Positions 1 through 10,400 of a stretch of 64,000 bases of DNA are shown one piece after another. The first letter of the stretch is position 1; each line of letters starts with the position of its first letter. The DNA comes from an uncultured Steroidobacter sp. (GTDB lineage Bacteria > Pseudomonadota > Gammaproteobacteria > Steroidobacterales > Steroidobacteraceae). The notes under the pieces were generated by a model. The model saw nothing but the letters and a program-made list of their open reading frames with translations, was not told where the DNA came from and did not search any database. The position numbers and the translations under genes are program-made. The stretch covers positions 47,216-111,215 of the forward strand of contig NZ_CALFXI010000035.1 of the NCBI RefSeq assembly GCF_937958065.1, read 5' to 3'.

Positions 1-1065
1 CTCATCCGTGCCATCCACGATGTCGCGACTCAGGCGACGGCTCGACGACTGCATGTTCCATCCGCGTCCTTCGAGCTCGAGTGCGGACAGCATCGCGTCG
101 TCGCAGGGGTGATAGACGAACATCACTGTCGGCCGGTAACTGAAGCCCTCCGCATGTCGTAGCGAGAGATAGTCTGCGATGGAGAACACTTCATCGTGCG
201 TGACGAGCATCCCTTGATATCCGCCCACCGACGGCGCCCAACTTCGAGCGAAAGTGCCGCCGCCCGGGCGCGGCAAATACAGCGTGCCGGAACCCGGGCG
301 ATGCTGCCGAGCCCGACGCGGCAGGTTCAGCTCGTGCGGTCCGACCGAGAGCTCGGTCGGCTGCAGCAACTCGTCGACGAAGCCGTCGATCGACCAGGTA
401 TTGACGAATTCGCCATGGCGTTTTGCATGGTCGGCTACCTGCGTATCACGCTCGGCGATCTGGATGACCGCGATCCCGAGGTCACGCGCGAGCGCCGCCC
501 AGTCCTCGCGGACTTCCGGTCGCGCCTCGCCCGCTCGCAACTCCTGATCCAGGCGCAGCAATGCGCGCTTTGCAAAATGTGAGACCAACCCTGGATTGGC
601 GCCATGATCGATCACGGCGGTAGGCGCATTCGCACCCAGGTCGGCCGCCAGTTGCAGCGCCTTCTCCCTGATGACGAAGTTCGTTCGCTGCCGCATCTCC
701 AGCATCGGATTGTCATAAACGCCGGGCCAGGGTTCGATGGAGGTATCGACGTACAGGGCTTGCGTGTCCGCGCAGAAGCGGATCAGGTCCAGGCTCGACA
801 CGTTGATCGAGAGATTCAGGACCAGATCGCCCGCCTTGACGTGTCGTCCCAGGATGCGCCGGTGATTGCCGGGAGTGAGATGCGCATGCTCGAAGTGCGC
901 ACCGATGGTCCTTGCCAGACCGCGTCCCTGTTCGTCCGCCGACAGCACCACGATGCGCCCCTCGCCCTGGAGCGAGACGTGGCGGCCGATCAAAGGCAGC
1001 ACGCCCTGCCCGATGCTTCCGCAGCCGATGAGAATGATGTTCCCGGGAAACTCTACTTGTGTCAT
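1..1065 (-). CDS. hss: homospermidine synthase (3' end outside the window)
   Basis: Makes homospermidine from putrescine (or putrescine plus spermidine) in an NAD-dependent reaction in the cytoplasm. 355 codons are open, with no stop, from an ATG at 1065 to the window edge. An in-frame TAG lies three codons upstream, so this is the first possible ATG; no strong ribosome binding site is visible. The N-terminus has the Rossmann motif GCGSIG (residues 14-19). Further on are segments typical of bacterial homospermidine synthase: YVDTSIEPW, DHGANPGLVSHF, HIAERDTQ, FVNTWS and YHPCDDA. From memory, the order and spacing fit the Blastochloris-type enzyme, which is about 475 residues, so roughly a quarter is missing. 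A saccharopine dehydrogenase-like protein is the alternative, but the HIAERDTQ and DHGANPG segments favour this call. Confidence 0.9.
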   Translation of the reverse strand, partial: MTQVEFPGNIILIGCGSIGQGVLPLIGRHVSLQGEGRIVVLSADEQGRGLARTIGAHFEHAHLTPGNHRRILGRHVKAGDLVLNLSINVSSLDLIRFCADTQALYVDTSIEPWPGVYDNPMLEMRQRTNFVIREKALQLAADLGANAPTAVIDHGANPGLVSHFAKRALLRLDQELRAGEARPEVREDWAALARDLGIAVIQIAERDTQVADHAKRHGEFVNTWSIDGFVDELLQPTELSVGPHELNLPRRARQHRPGSGTLYLPRPGGGTFARSWAPSVGGYQGMLVTHDEVFSIADYLSLRHAEGFSYRPTVMFVYHPCDDAMLSALELEGRGWNMQSSSRRLSRDIVDGTDE

Positions 1066-1142
1066 CGGGAACTAACACCGAGCGGAGCGTGACAGTTCCC
1101 TCCGAGGATCCGTCACCGCCCCTCACCGCAGCCGGCGATGAC

Positions 1143-1568
1143 TCAGGTCTGCGCGGAACCGATCAGGCCGGCGACGGCCTTCACGAGTGTCTCGGGCGCT
1201 GCGCTCTTGATCACGTAGTAGTCCGCCCCCGCTTCGAAGCCGCGCCGGCGATCCGATTCGCTATCCCGCTCCAGCGCGATCAATACCGACAACTCCTGGA
1301 GACGCGGATCCTTCCTGATGCGGCTGATGAGTTTCAGCCCGTCCATCAGCGGCATGTCGGCGTCGGCCAGCACCAGATCGAAATGGCCTGAGTGCAACGC
1401 GTGCCAGCCATCCACACCATCCATGGCGAGGTCCACCTCGTATCCCTGTCGCCTGAGCAACTGGCTGTGCAACTCGCGAGCCTCGAGCGAATCATCCACT
1501 ATGAGCACACGCTTGTTGTCCGGCGCGTGCGTGCCGGAACGGAGTCGGCTCCGGTCCCATGTCGGCAT
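1143..1568 (-). CDS. stand-alone response regulator receiver (CheY-like)
   Basis: A single receiver domain of about 141 residues with no output domain. Acidic pair D25-D26, phospho-acceptor D69 (in LADADMP) and conserved lysine K121 are all present. The position that is normally Thr or Ser after the fourth strand is Ala98, which may change how phosphorylation is coupled to conformation. I chose the ATG at 1568 because a GGAG lies 11 bases upstream; a start ten codons earlier is possible. It lies downstream of the small membrane protein and the PAS-GGDEF-EAL gene on the same strand, so it may belong to a c-di-GMP signalling group. Partner kinase unknown. Confidence 0.85.
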   Translation of the reverse strand: MPTWDRSRLRSGTHAPDNKRVLIVDDSLEARELHSQLLRRQGYEVDLAMDGVDGWHALHSGHFDLVLADADMPLMDGLKLISRIRKDPRLQELSVLIALERDSESDRRRGFEAGADYYVIKSAAPETLVKAVAGLIGSAQT

Positions 1569-1651
1569 ATGGTTCAGTTCTCCGAATACGAACAGCAAAA
1601 CAGCACGGCGCTTCCTGCATCGGTTACCTCGGGCATGCTATCGAGCCCGCA

Positions 1652-1867
1652 CTAGGCGATCCCGAGCAGCCTGCCGCACAGCACTCCTGCGAGCAGAAAC
1701 AACCAGCGGCACCTGGAACCCTGCGTGAATCCCCGCTGGTACGCGGCGACGGTGCGTTGTCGCATTTCGTGCTCTACATACTCCTTGTAGTTTCGATAGT
1801 GCCGCCGCGGCTGGGCCTCGTCCGCATCGTCGGACGAAATTTCTTGCACGGTATCTGACGCCTGCAT
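1652..1867 (-). CDS. small protein with a C-terminal membrane segment
   Basis: 71 residues with no recognised family. The first 50 are polar and charged (acidic at the start, Arg-rich in the middle). Residues about 53-70 form one hydrophobic segment, as in a tail-anchored inner-membrane protein. The start is well supported: AAGGAGG lies about six bases before the ATG. It follows the GGDEF-EAL stop by 21 bases on the same strand, so the two are probably co-transcribed, and it may be an accessory of that protein. Function unknown. Confidence 0.6.
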   Translation of the reverse strand: MQASDTVQEISSDDADEAQPRRHYRNYKEYVEHEMRQRTVAAYQRGFTQGSRCRWLFLLAGVLCGRLLGIA

Positions 1868-1888
1868 GCGCCCCTCCTTTCGCTCGAA

Positions 1889-3715
1889 TCAATATCGACA
1901 TGCGGTTTCTGCAGCGCGTTGGCATGCACCTGCCGTGGTGCGCATGACGGCGCCGCACATCTCGGCAGGCAACGGATAGCTGAAGAAGTAGCCTTGCGCC
2001 ATCTGGCAGCCATGTCGGGACAGCACGTCCAGCTGGCTTTGCGACTCGACCCCCTCGGCAATCACCTTCAGACCGAGGCTGCGTGCCATCGCCAGGATCG
2101 CGCCAACGATGGCTTCATCGGTGGAGCTGGTGTGCACGTTCGCGACGAAGCTGCAATCGATCTTCAGGATGTCGATCGGCAGGTGTTTGAGATAGCTCAA
2201 GCTGGAGTAGCCGGTCCCGAAATCGTCCACCAGGATGTGCAGGCCGATGGCGCGTAATGCCTGCAGCTCGTTCGCGTAGCTCTCCACTGCGCTCATCAGC
2301 GACGTCTCGGTAATTTCGATCGCGAGATCGGTGGCGGCCGCGCCGGTCTCGTCCAGAACGCGCTGGACCAGTTTTGCAACGGAGTGACGCTGAAACTGCT
2401 GTGCCGACACGTTCACTGCGATCGGCACGACCGGCACGCCACTTCCCCGCCAGCGCACGATCTGCTCGCACACCAGCCGTAGCACGCGCTCTCCGAGCGG
2501 AATGATGAGATCGCTCTGCTCGGCCGCCAGGATGAAATCACTGGGCGGAATGTGTCCGAGCTGCGGATGTTCCCAGCGCACCAGCGCCTCCAGGCCGATC
2601 AGCTTGCGCGACTGGATGTCGATCACGGGCTGGTAATGAATGCACAGCTCGTCGCGATCGAGCGCCTGTTTCAGCGACAGCAGGATCTCGAGCCGGCGGC
2701 GGACCTCGCCGTCCATCTTCGAGTTGAACAGACGGACGTTGCCGCGGCCGTGAGACTTCGCGGTCGAGAGCGCCAGATCGGCGTGGCTCAGCACTGTGTC
2801 CGCATCTGCATCGTCCGGCCCGCACAGGCTGATGCCGATGTTCGCCGTGACGTTGATCTCGTATTCGAAGCACAGCATCGGCGCAGCCAGTGCGGTCTGA
2901 AGTTTCACGGCCATTCGGGCCACGTGTTCCGCGCTGATCGCCGGCTGCAAGGTCACCGCAAATTCATCGTTGCCCATGCGCGCGATCGAGCCACTGCCCG
3001 CGATGACCTTACGCAACCGCTCCGCGCTCTTGAGCAGCACCGCGTCGCCGACCTTCGCGCCGAGCGTATCGTTAAGGGTGCTGAAGTCATTGAGATCGAG
3101 CAGCAGCACCGCGAGCGATGCGCCCGGCTTGCGGCCGTTGATCCGTCGCTGCAGGTCATCTTTGAAAGACTGTCGATTCGCGAGCCCGGTCAACGGATCG
3201 CGACTGGCCAGGTACTCGGCGCGCAATTCCGCCTGGGAGCGGCCCTGCAGCAGGTGGTCCTCACGGACCTTGCGCGGCGTCGCATCGCGTATGACATAAC
3301 AGATTGCCGGCCGGCCTGCGTACTCGAGCGCCGTGGCACTGATATCGACGGGCACCAGCGAGCCGTCGCGCGCTCGCTGCAGCACTTCGCGAGTGGTACG
3401 CGCCAGCGTCGTCGCTCTGCTCATGCTGTTCAGTGCGGCGGCATCCTGGGCCTCCAGCAGGACGTCGCTCACTTGCAGCAGGCGCAGTTCCTCGATCGAG
3501 TAGCCGAGCTTGCGAAGCAGCGTCGGGTTCGCTTCGACGAGCCGTCCCGCCTCGGCGTCGACCACGAGGATGCCCTCGCCGACATGATCGACGATGGCGC
3601 GATAGCAGTGGCTGTCGGCACTCGTCTTTTCGGTCGCGAGGCGCTGTTTGCGAATGAACACCGCGGTCCAGATTCCGAGCGCAGAGCAGACGGCCGCGAT
3701 CAACAAAGTGAGCAT
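1889..3715 (-). CDS. PAS-GGDEF-EAL membrane protein, probable c-di-GMP phosphodiesterase
   Basis: About 608 residues from the start chosen here. One N-terminal membrane segment (residues 1-20) is followed by a PAS domain (about 33-150), GGDEF (about 170-335) and EAL (about 350-600). The GGDEF signature is GNDEF (248-252) and I see no RxxD inhibitory site just before it, so cyclase activity is doubtful. The EAL domain looks intact: EALVRW (376 onward), VNVSAQQ, EITETS, VDDFGTGYS, LKIDCSF and IAEGVES, which supply the metal ligands and catalytic Glu. It therefore probably hydrolyses c-di-GMP at the inner membrane in response to a PAS signal. The frame stays open to 3817, but those extra 34 codons are autotransporter-relic DNA read in another frame (see findings), so I prefer the ATG at 3715. 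Confidence 0.88.
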   Translation of the reverse strand: MLTLLIAAVCSALGIWTAVFIRKQRLATEKTSADSHCYRAIVDHVGEGILVVDAEAGRLVEANPTLLRKLGYSIEELRLLQVSDVLLEAQDAAALNSMSRATTLARTTREVLQRARDGSLVPVDISATALEYAGRPAICYVIRDATPRKVREDHLLQGRSQAELRAEYLASRDPLTGLANRQSFKDDLQRRINGRKPGASLAVLLLDLNDFSTLNDTLGAKVGDAVLLKSAERLRKVIAGSGSIARMGNDEFAVTLQPAISAEHVARMAVKLQTALAAPMLCFEYEINVTANIGISLCGPDDADADTVLSHADLALSTAKSHGRGNVRLFNSKMDGEVRRRLEILLSLKQALDRDELCIHYQPVIDIQSRKLIGLEALVRWEHPQLGHIPPSDFILAAEQSDLIIPLGERVLRLVCEQIVRWRGSGVPVVPIAVNVSAQQFQRHSVAKLVQRVLDETGAAATDLAIEITETSLMSAVESYANELQALRAIGLHILVDDFGTGYSSLSYLKHLPIDILKIDCSFVANVHTSSTDEAIVGAILAMARSLGLKVIAEGVESQSQLDVLSRHGCQMAQGYFFSYPLPAEMCGAVMRTTAGACQRAAETACRY

Positions 3716-3725
3716 GGACGTGCTC

Positions 3726-3800
3726 GTCAGAATCTCATCGGGAACCCGGCGTTCGCGCGCAAGCCATCCCTCTGTGCTTGCGTCGCCCTCTGGTAGCGCA
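3726..3800 (-). pseudogene. relic of an autotransporter C-terminus
   Basis: These 75 bases align with 4485-4559, the last codons of the giant autotransporter, at roughly 80% identity (offset 759). Read on the minus strand in the autotransporter frame they give RYQRATQAQRDGLRANAGFP then MRF and a stop, against RYQKATEGERDGLRANFGFR then MTF and a stop in the intact gene. Everything N-terminal to this is gone. The relic overlaps the apparent 5' extension of the GGDEF-EAL gene in a different frame. Confidence 0.8.
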
Positions 3801-3829
3801 GGAAGGCGCAGATACATCGTTTTTGTATT

Positions 3830-4190
3830 TGATCACACAAGATAGCGTGCGCTGATGCTGTCGTTGACCCGGCAACCGCGACGAACGCCGCCTCGCTGCG
3901 CATCGTCCGCTGGTCGACGCGCGCCGCTACGGGTTCATGGCCGAAGCCGTGTTGCTGTATACCGATATAGCAGACAGCTGCGGCAGCGCTGGCACATTCG
4001 GATTCAATTCGAATCCATTCGGGGCGATCTCGCCGCAGACGTCGTCAAGCTCGCATTCGACGACGCGCGCGCCGCATGCGTAGAGTCGCGACGCCGTGAC
4101 GCGCCCCCGACGGTGCGTGCCGCAGATCGGGTGCAAGTTGCAGATGATTGCGGGCACTCGGACCGAGCAGCGTCGCGTTATGCCAGTTGG
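3830..4190. repeat. diverged copy of the autotransporter upstream region
   Basis: This gene-free stretch matches 17578-17945 over its whole length with many substitutions and small indels. Shared blocks include GATCACACAAG, GTCGACGCGCGCCGCTACG, CGATATAGCAGACAGC, CGGATTCAATTCGAATC and GCAAGTTGCAG. The right-hand copy is the upstream region of the giant autotransporter, so this one is probably the leftover upstream region of the lost copy. The block CGGATTCAATTCGAATC is conserved between the two and partly palindromic, so it may be a protein-binding site. I see no supported gene here. Confidence 0.75.
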
Positions 4191-4195
4191 TGGGT

Positions 4196-4478
4196 CTACT
4201 CTCGCAGTCGATAGCGGGCAATGCGCGAGCCGTTGAACGTCCCCACCCAAAGCTCGTCGCCGACCAGAATCGCGGCGGAGGCGCCGCCGAAGGTACTGCT
4301 GCCGGAGTCCTCGAGCAACGGTTGCACGGACAGAGAAACCGGATCGACCGCGATCACTTTGAAGCCCACCGTACAGCTCGGCACATTCGTGCACGCGAAG
4401 ATCTCGGCCGGCGTCGCTGCCTGGCCCGTGATCAGCAGCCTGCCGTCGGCCGCGGCGCGAATGTTCGGGATGAATGGC
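4196..4478 (-). pseudogene. 3' fragment of the beta-propeller gene
   Basis: A truncated copy of the C-terminal part of the gene at 18571-19644. Of the 245 bases at 4221-4465, all but about five match 18596-18840 at a constant offset of 14375. The last 60 or so codons keep the frame (from PSCTVGFKV to IARYRL). Upstream, a two-base loss relative to the intact copy breaks the frame near 4467, and the similarity ends where the autotransporter 3' end begins. No signal peptide or N-terminal half remains, so it cannot make a working protein. Confidence 0.85.
4221..4465. repeat. 245-bp direct repeat, left copy
   Basis: About 98% identical to 18596-18840 and in the same orientation, flanking about 14 kb that holds the giant autotransporter and a lipoprotein gene. 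Recombination between the two copies would delete that segment as a circle. Confidence 0.9.
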
Positions 4479-4485
4479 GTGTGGG

Positions 4486-7400
4486 TCAGAACGTCATCCG
4501 GAAGCCGAAGTTCGCGCGCAGGCCATCCCTCTCTCCCTCGGTCGCCTTCTGGTAGCGCATGTCGAGGTGCAACTCGACGCCCGAGAGCACGCTGCCAGTG
4601 AAGCCAACGCTGACATCCGCGGTGGTATCAGGGATCTCATCGTTCAATGTCGTGCTCCCAATCGTCACGGCGCTTGCGCCGCGGAAATCATGTTGAGCAC
4701 CCACACCGATGTATGGCGAAGCATTGCTCATTCCGAGCCAATCGCTTGGCCTACGCAGCAACTGCACCCCTGCGCGGACGCGCATGGCATCGTCGTTTAC
4801 TGCATCGATACGCGAAACGTGATCGTCGAACGCATCCAGCTCGAGGCGCTGATAAGCAAGCTGCAGCTGCGGCTCGATCATCCAGTCCGCGCCAAGCTCA
4901 TACACGACGCCCAGCTCGGCGGAGATCGTACCGCCCCAACCGCTTTGATCGGCATCCGTGAGCATCTGATCGCGATAGCGGTTCGTGTAATGCAACGCCT
5001 GCGCTGACAGGTCGACGTATGCGCCGTTCGCGGTAAAGTGCGTCCAGTACATGCCGACGCCTTTCGCGTCCGTTTCGATCTCGCCCGCAAGGGTCGAGAG
5101 GCCCGCGATCGCACGTGCCGTGTCGAAGAGCGTCGCGCGGCTTTCGCCAACGCTCGCCATCAGGCCCAGATGAGTGCTCGCCTGACCCGAGGCATGCGTG
5201 TAGATATCGGTACCGAACTGCACGGTCGTCATCTGCAGGTCCTGCGCTTCGAAGCGTGTGCCTGATATGTCGAGCTCATCGGCATACACACGCATCCAGG
5301 CATCTGCCGTCCGCTCGCGGCGCTCTCCTTCGAGTACGCGACCTTGATCGCCGACACGCGCTCGCAGGTTGCCAAGCGCGGTGAAGCCGTACTCGAGATT
5401 CGCCTGATGGCCGAGCACGTAGCCGGGCACGCCCGCACGGAACGCGGGCGTCGGCTCCTCTCCATCATCGGGCGGATTGTTCGGGTCGATCAGCTCCGAG
5501 CGCAGATACCAGTCGTTCGCATCCGAGCTGCCGCCCTGATACAGCAGATACTCGTACGCGCCGGCCTGCACCGACTGGCCGAGCCGGAAGCTGTCAGGCG
5601 CACTCACTCCATCCACCTGGATGATCTCGATGCCATCGCCCTGCGTGCGAGCGCCGTTGCCGCTCCAGCGATCGACGAGCACGGTGCTCGTGCCGCTCAC
5701 GTTGCCTTGGATGACGAGTCGACCCGTGTCGGACGTCTCATTGCCGAGCACGGTGTTGATGCGTACCGTGCCGCCGCCGTTGTAATCGCCGGCGATGGTG
5801 AGAGTGCCGAACGGCAGGCCGGCTGCGCCCGGCGCGATGAACCCACCCGCCAGGTTCGTGACGGCACCTACACTACCGATGCCCGAGAGCGTCGCGCCCG
5901 AGGCGATCGTGATCGAGCTCGGCAGCGTGCCGTTCACTTCGAGCGTGCCTGCCGCGATCTGCGTGGCCCCGCTGAACGTGTTCGTCCCGCTCAGGATGAG
6001 CGTGCCGCTGTTCTGCTTGATCAGCGTGCCGTTGCCCGACAGCGCGTGCTCATACGTGCCCTCGCTCGCCTGGTCGAACACGACCGTCGCGGCATTCTCG
6101 ATGTTGCCGCCCAAGCTTTCGCTGTCGCCGATCAACGTGCCTTCGGCAACGCTCCAATCGTTACTGCCCGTGCCGCTCAAGCGCCACGTGCCCGTGCCTT
6201 CCTTTCGGAACTGATCGAAGTTCTGCAACACGCTGCCGATCAGGCTCGCATCGAATGTGTCCTCGCCCATGCCGGCGAGCACGAACGAGTCATTGCTGGC
6301 CGCGTTCGCATCGAACACGCCGGTGAATGTCACATCCGCACCGGTGTTGACCGTGAGCACATCGTCGCCCTCGAGCAGATCCACCGCGCCGTTACCGGCG
6401 AGCGTGCCGGAGAGCGTGAAGGTGTCTGCATCGGCCGTGCCGTGATACGTGCCGTCGATAGTCATCGTCGCGCCCGCATCGACGGTGGTCGTCCGCGGAT
6501 CGACGAGCGCGCCAGCCGCGATCTCGAGCTCGCCTTCGCGCACGTGCACGGTGTCGAACATCGAGTCCGCGGGGCCGGCGATCGTAAAGGCGCCTGCGCC
6601 TTGCTTGATCAGCGTCTCGAAGCCGATCGCACCGCCCAGCGTGGCTCGCGTGGCGATGTCGGCAATCATTGTATCGGTGCCCATGCCGCCATCGAGCGCG
6701 GTCGCCAGGCCGCCCAGATCCGCGCCATCGCGCAGCGTGAGCTGGTCGTCACCGTCGAGCATGTCGATGGCGCCCATGCCGCTCACGTTGCCAGCGACCG
6801 TGAACGTGTCGCCGCCTGCGGTGAACAGGAACTCGCCCCCCACATTCAGCGTGGCCCCTTCGCTCACCGTAGCGGTGCTGGCGACCGTGGTCGTGCCCGT
6901 TGCAAGATCGAGCACGCCCTCATCCACCAGCACCGAATCGAACGTGGAGCTTGACGCTACGTTCAGCGTGCCAATGCCTTGCTTGGTGAGATTCTCGAAG
7001 CTGCTCACGCCGCCGAGCGTTGCGCTCGTCGCGATATCCGCGATCAATGTATCCGTACCCGCGCCGCCATCGATCGGGTTCGCTAGGCCGCTCAGGTCCG
7101 CGCCGTCCGTGAGGATCAGCTGATCGTCACCATCGAGCATGTTGATCGAGGTCGCCCCCGTAATGGTGCCGCCGATCTCGAACGTGTCGTCACCTGTAGT
7201 GAAGTCGAAAGCACCGTCGACGTTCAAGGCCGCACCGGCGGCCACCGTCGCATTGGCGATGCCTGTGATGCCGCCGGAGCTCTCGATGTCGAGTGTGCCG
7301 CCGAGCACGGCCACTTCAGCCAGTGCCGAGCTGCCCGGTCCCTGGATGGTGAGCACACCGGTGCCGGTCTTCGTCAGGCCTTCGAAGTTGATGAGCGCAC

Positions 7401-10400
7401 CGAGCGTGGCGGTGGTGTTGATGTCGTACACGCGCGTGTCGAGGCCGTCACCGCCGTCGATGGTGCCGATGATGGTCGTGCCGTCGTGCACGACGAAGGT
7501 ATCGTCGCCTGCGCCGAGATGGAACGTGCCACCGCCGGTATCGAAGGTGCCGGCCACATCCAGCACGTCGTTCCCGTCGCCAAGATCGCCCGTTGCAAGC
7601 AGCGTGCTGCCCGCGTTCACCCGTACGGTGTTGGCGCCGGCCGTGCCGGTAATCGCCGTTTGCGTTGCACCGGCCGCTTGCACCGTGCCGTCGATGTCAA
7701 GCGTCGCGTTGTCCGCGAGCGTCACCGTCGCGGTCTCGAGTGTGCCGTCGACATCGAGCGTGCCGGCATCAATGTCCGTTGTGTCGTACGCGTGTGCGCC
7801 AACGAGGGTTGCCGTGCCGGTGTTCTGCTTCACGAGCTGTTCGAAGCCTGCGATGTTCGTGCCGTCGAACGTGAACGCGGAAGCGTTGTCGAGCACGACG
7901 CGATCGGCACCGACCGCAGTACCGCCGTTCACCGCCACGTTGAGCACAGCGCCGTCCTGCAGCGTGAGCACATCATCGCCGGCGCCCAGATCAATGCTGC
8001 CAGCGCCGCTCACGGTGCCGGCGATGGTGAAGGTGTCGTCGCCGGCGCTCCCAGCGTACGTACCGTCGACGTTCATGGTCGCGCCCGCGTCCACGGTCGT
8101 CGTCTGCACCCCGGTCACGCTCGCCGTGGATGCGATGTTCAGCGTGCCGCCTTCAACAGCGACCTCCAGCAGATCCGTTGTTGCCGGGCCGTTGATATTG
8201 AGCGTGCCCGTATTGCGCTTGGTCAGGCCTTCGAACTCCTGGAGTGCGCCCACGTTCGCAACAGTCGCGATGTCATAAATGCGCGTGTCGAGTCCTGCGC
8301 CGCCGACCACCGTACCGAGCACATTGGTGCCGTCGTGAATCACGAACGTGTCATCCCCTGCGCCCAGGTTGAAGGTACCGCCACCCGCGTCGAGCGTACC
8401 GGCAACGTCGAGCACATCGCTGCCATCGCCGAGATCACCTGTTGCGGCCAAGGTGGCACCTGCGGCCACAGTCACGGTATTCACGCCGGTGCTGCCCGTG
8501 ATCACCGCTTGCGCGCCAGTTGCGCCTTCCATCGTGCCGTCAACTTTCAGCGTCGTACCGTCGGCGAGCGAGGCCGTATCGGTGGCAAGCGTGCCATCGA
8601 CGTCGACCGTGCCGCCGGCAATCGTCGTGCTGTCGTAAGTGTGTGCCCCAGCCAGCGTTGCCGTACCGGTGTTTCGTTTTTCCAGATGCTCGAACCCGAC
8701 AACGTCCGTGGCGCCGAAGCTCAGCGCAGCGGCGTTGTCGAGCACGACGCGGTCGCCGCCCACGGCAGTGCCGCCATCGATCGGCGTACCCAGGGATGCG
8801 CCATCCTGAATCGTGAGGACATCGTCGCCAGCGCCGAGATCGATCGTTCCGGTACCGGCGACAGTGCCAGCCACCGTGAAGGCATCATTGCCCGCGCTAC
8901 CGGCGTAATTGCCATCGACGTTCAGCGTTGCGCCGGAGGCCACCGTGGTTGTCGTCACGGCGCTGACGCTCGCGCCAGAGGCGATGTCGATAGTTCCACC
9001 CTGCACATCAACGGTTCCGAACGCGGAGCTCGCCGGACCTGCGATATCGAGCGTGCCCACGCCTTGCTTCGTCAAGGTCTCGAAACCGATCACGCCGCCG
9101 AGCGTGGCATTGGTCGCGATGTTTGCAGTCAACGTATCGTTGCCCGCGCCACCATCGAGCGAGGTGGCGAGTCCACTCAGGTCCGCACCGTCGAGGATGA
9201 CGAGCCGATCGTCACCATCGAGCATGTCGATTGTGCCAGCGCCCGTTACGGTGCCCGCGATGGTGAGCTCATCGCCGCCGGTTGTGAACCCAAAGGCGCC
9301 GTCGACATTCAAGGTCGCTCCGGCGCTCACGCTTGCGGTCTGCGCCTGGATACTGCCGCCCGCATCGATGTCGAGCAGGCCCGCTTGCACCTGCACGTCC
9401 ACGAAGTCGGACGCGCCGTTGATCTCGAGCGTACCGAGGCCCGACTTGCCGAGCGACTCGAAGCCAGTGGTGCTGCCGAGCGGCACGAGATTGCCCGAGC
9501 TCACATTGACGTTGAGTTGATCGTTGCCTGCACCCGCATCGAGCGTGCCGATCACTCGCGTCGTGTCGTGCACGACGAATACGTCGTCGCCTGCGCCGAG
9601 TGAGAACGTGCCGCCGCCCGTGTCGAGCGTGCCGGCGACATCGAGCACGTCATTGCCATCGCCGAGATCGCCGCTCGCACGCAAGGTCGCGCCATTGGCA
9701 ACGGTCACGGTGTCGACGCCCGTGCTGCCCGTGATCACGGTCTGTGTGCCGCCCGCGCCTTGCACGGTGCCATCAACGTTGAGCGTGGTGCCGTCCGTGA
9801 GCGTCATCGCTCCCGTGCTGAGCGTACCGTTCACGTCGAGCACGCCGCCGTTGATTGCCACACTGTCGTAGCTGTGCGTACCTGCGAGCGTCGCGGTGCC
9901 TGTGTTTTGTTTGTCCAGGCTTTCGAAGCCTGTGACATTCGTGCCATCGAACGTGAGCGCGGCGGCGTTATCGAGCACCACGCGATCACCCGTCGTCGCG
10001 CCGCCGGCATCGATTGCGATATCAACCGCCGCGCCGTCCTGAAGCGTGAGCACATCATCGCCGGCGCCGAGATTCACAGTGCCCGTGCCGTTCACCGTGC
10101 CTGCCACCGTGAATGTATCGTTGCCCGCGCTGCCGTTGTACGCGCCGGCGATAGTCAGCGTCGCGCCGCTCGTCACAGCGGTCGTGACTACACCATCGAT
10201 CGCTGCCCCCGCAGCAACGTTCAACGTGCCGCCCTGCACCTCGACCTCGTCCAGCGTCGACGTTCCCGGCCCGTTCATGTTGAGCGTGCCCGTGCCGCGC
10301 TTGGTGAGGCCTTCGAAGCCAGTGAGCGCACCGATATCAGCGGTGAGGTTGATCTCATAAACGCGCGTATCCACACCTGCCCCGCCATCGACCGTGCCGA

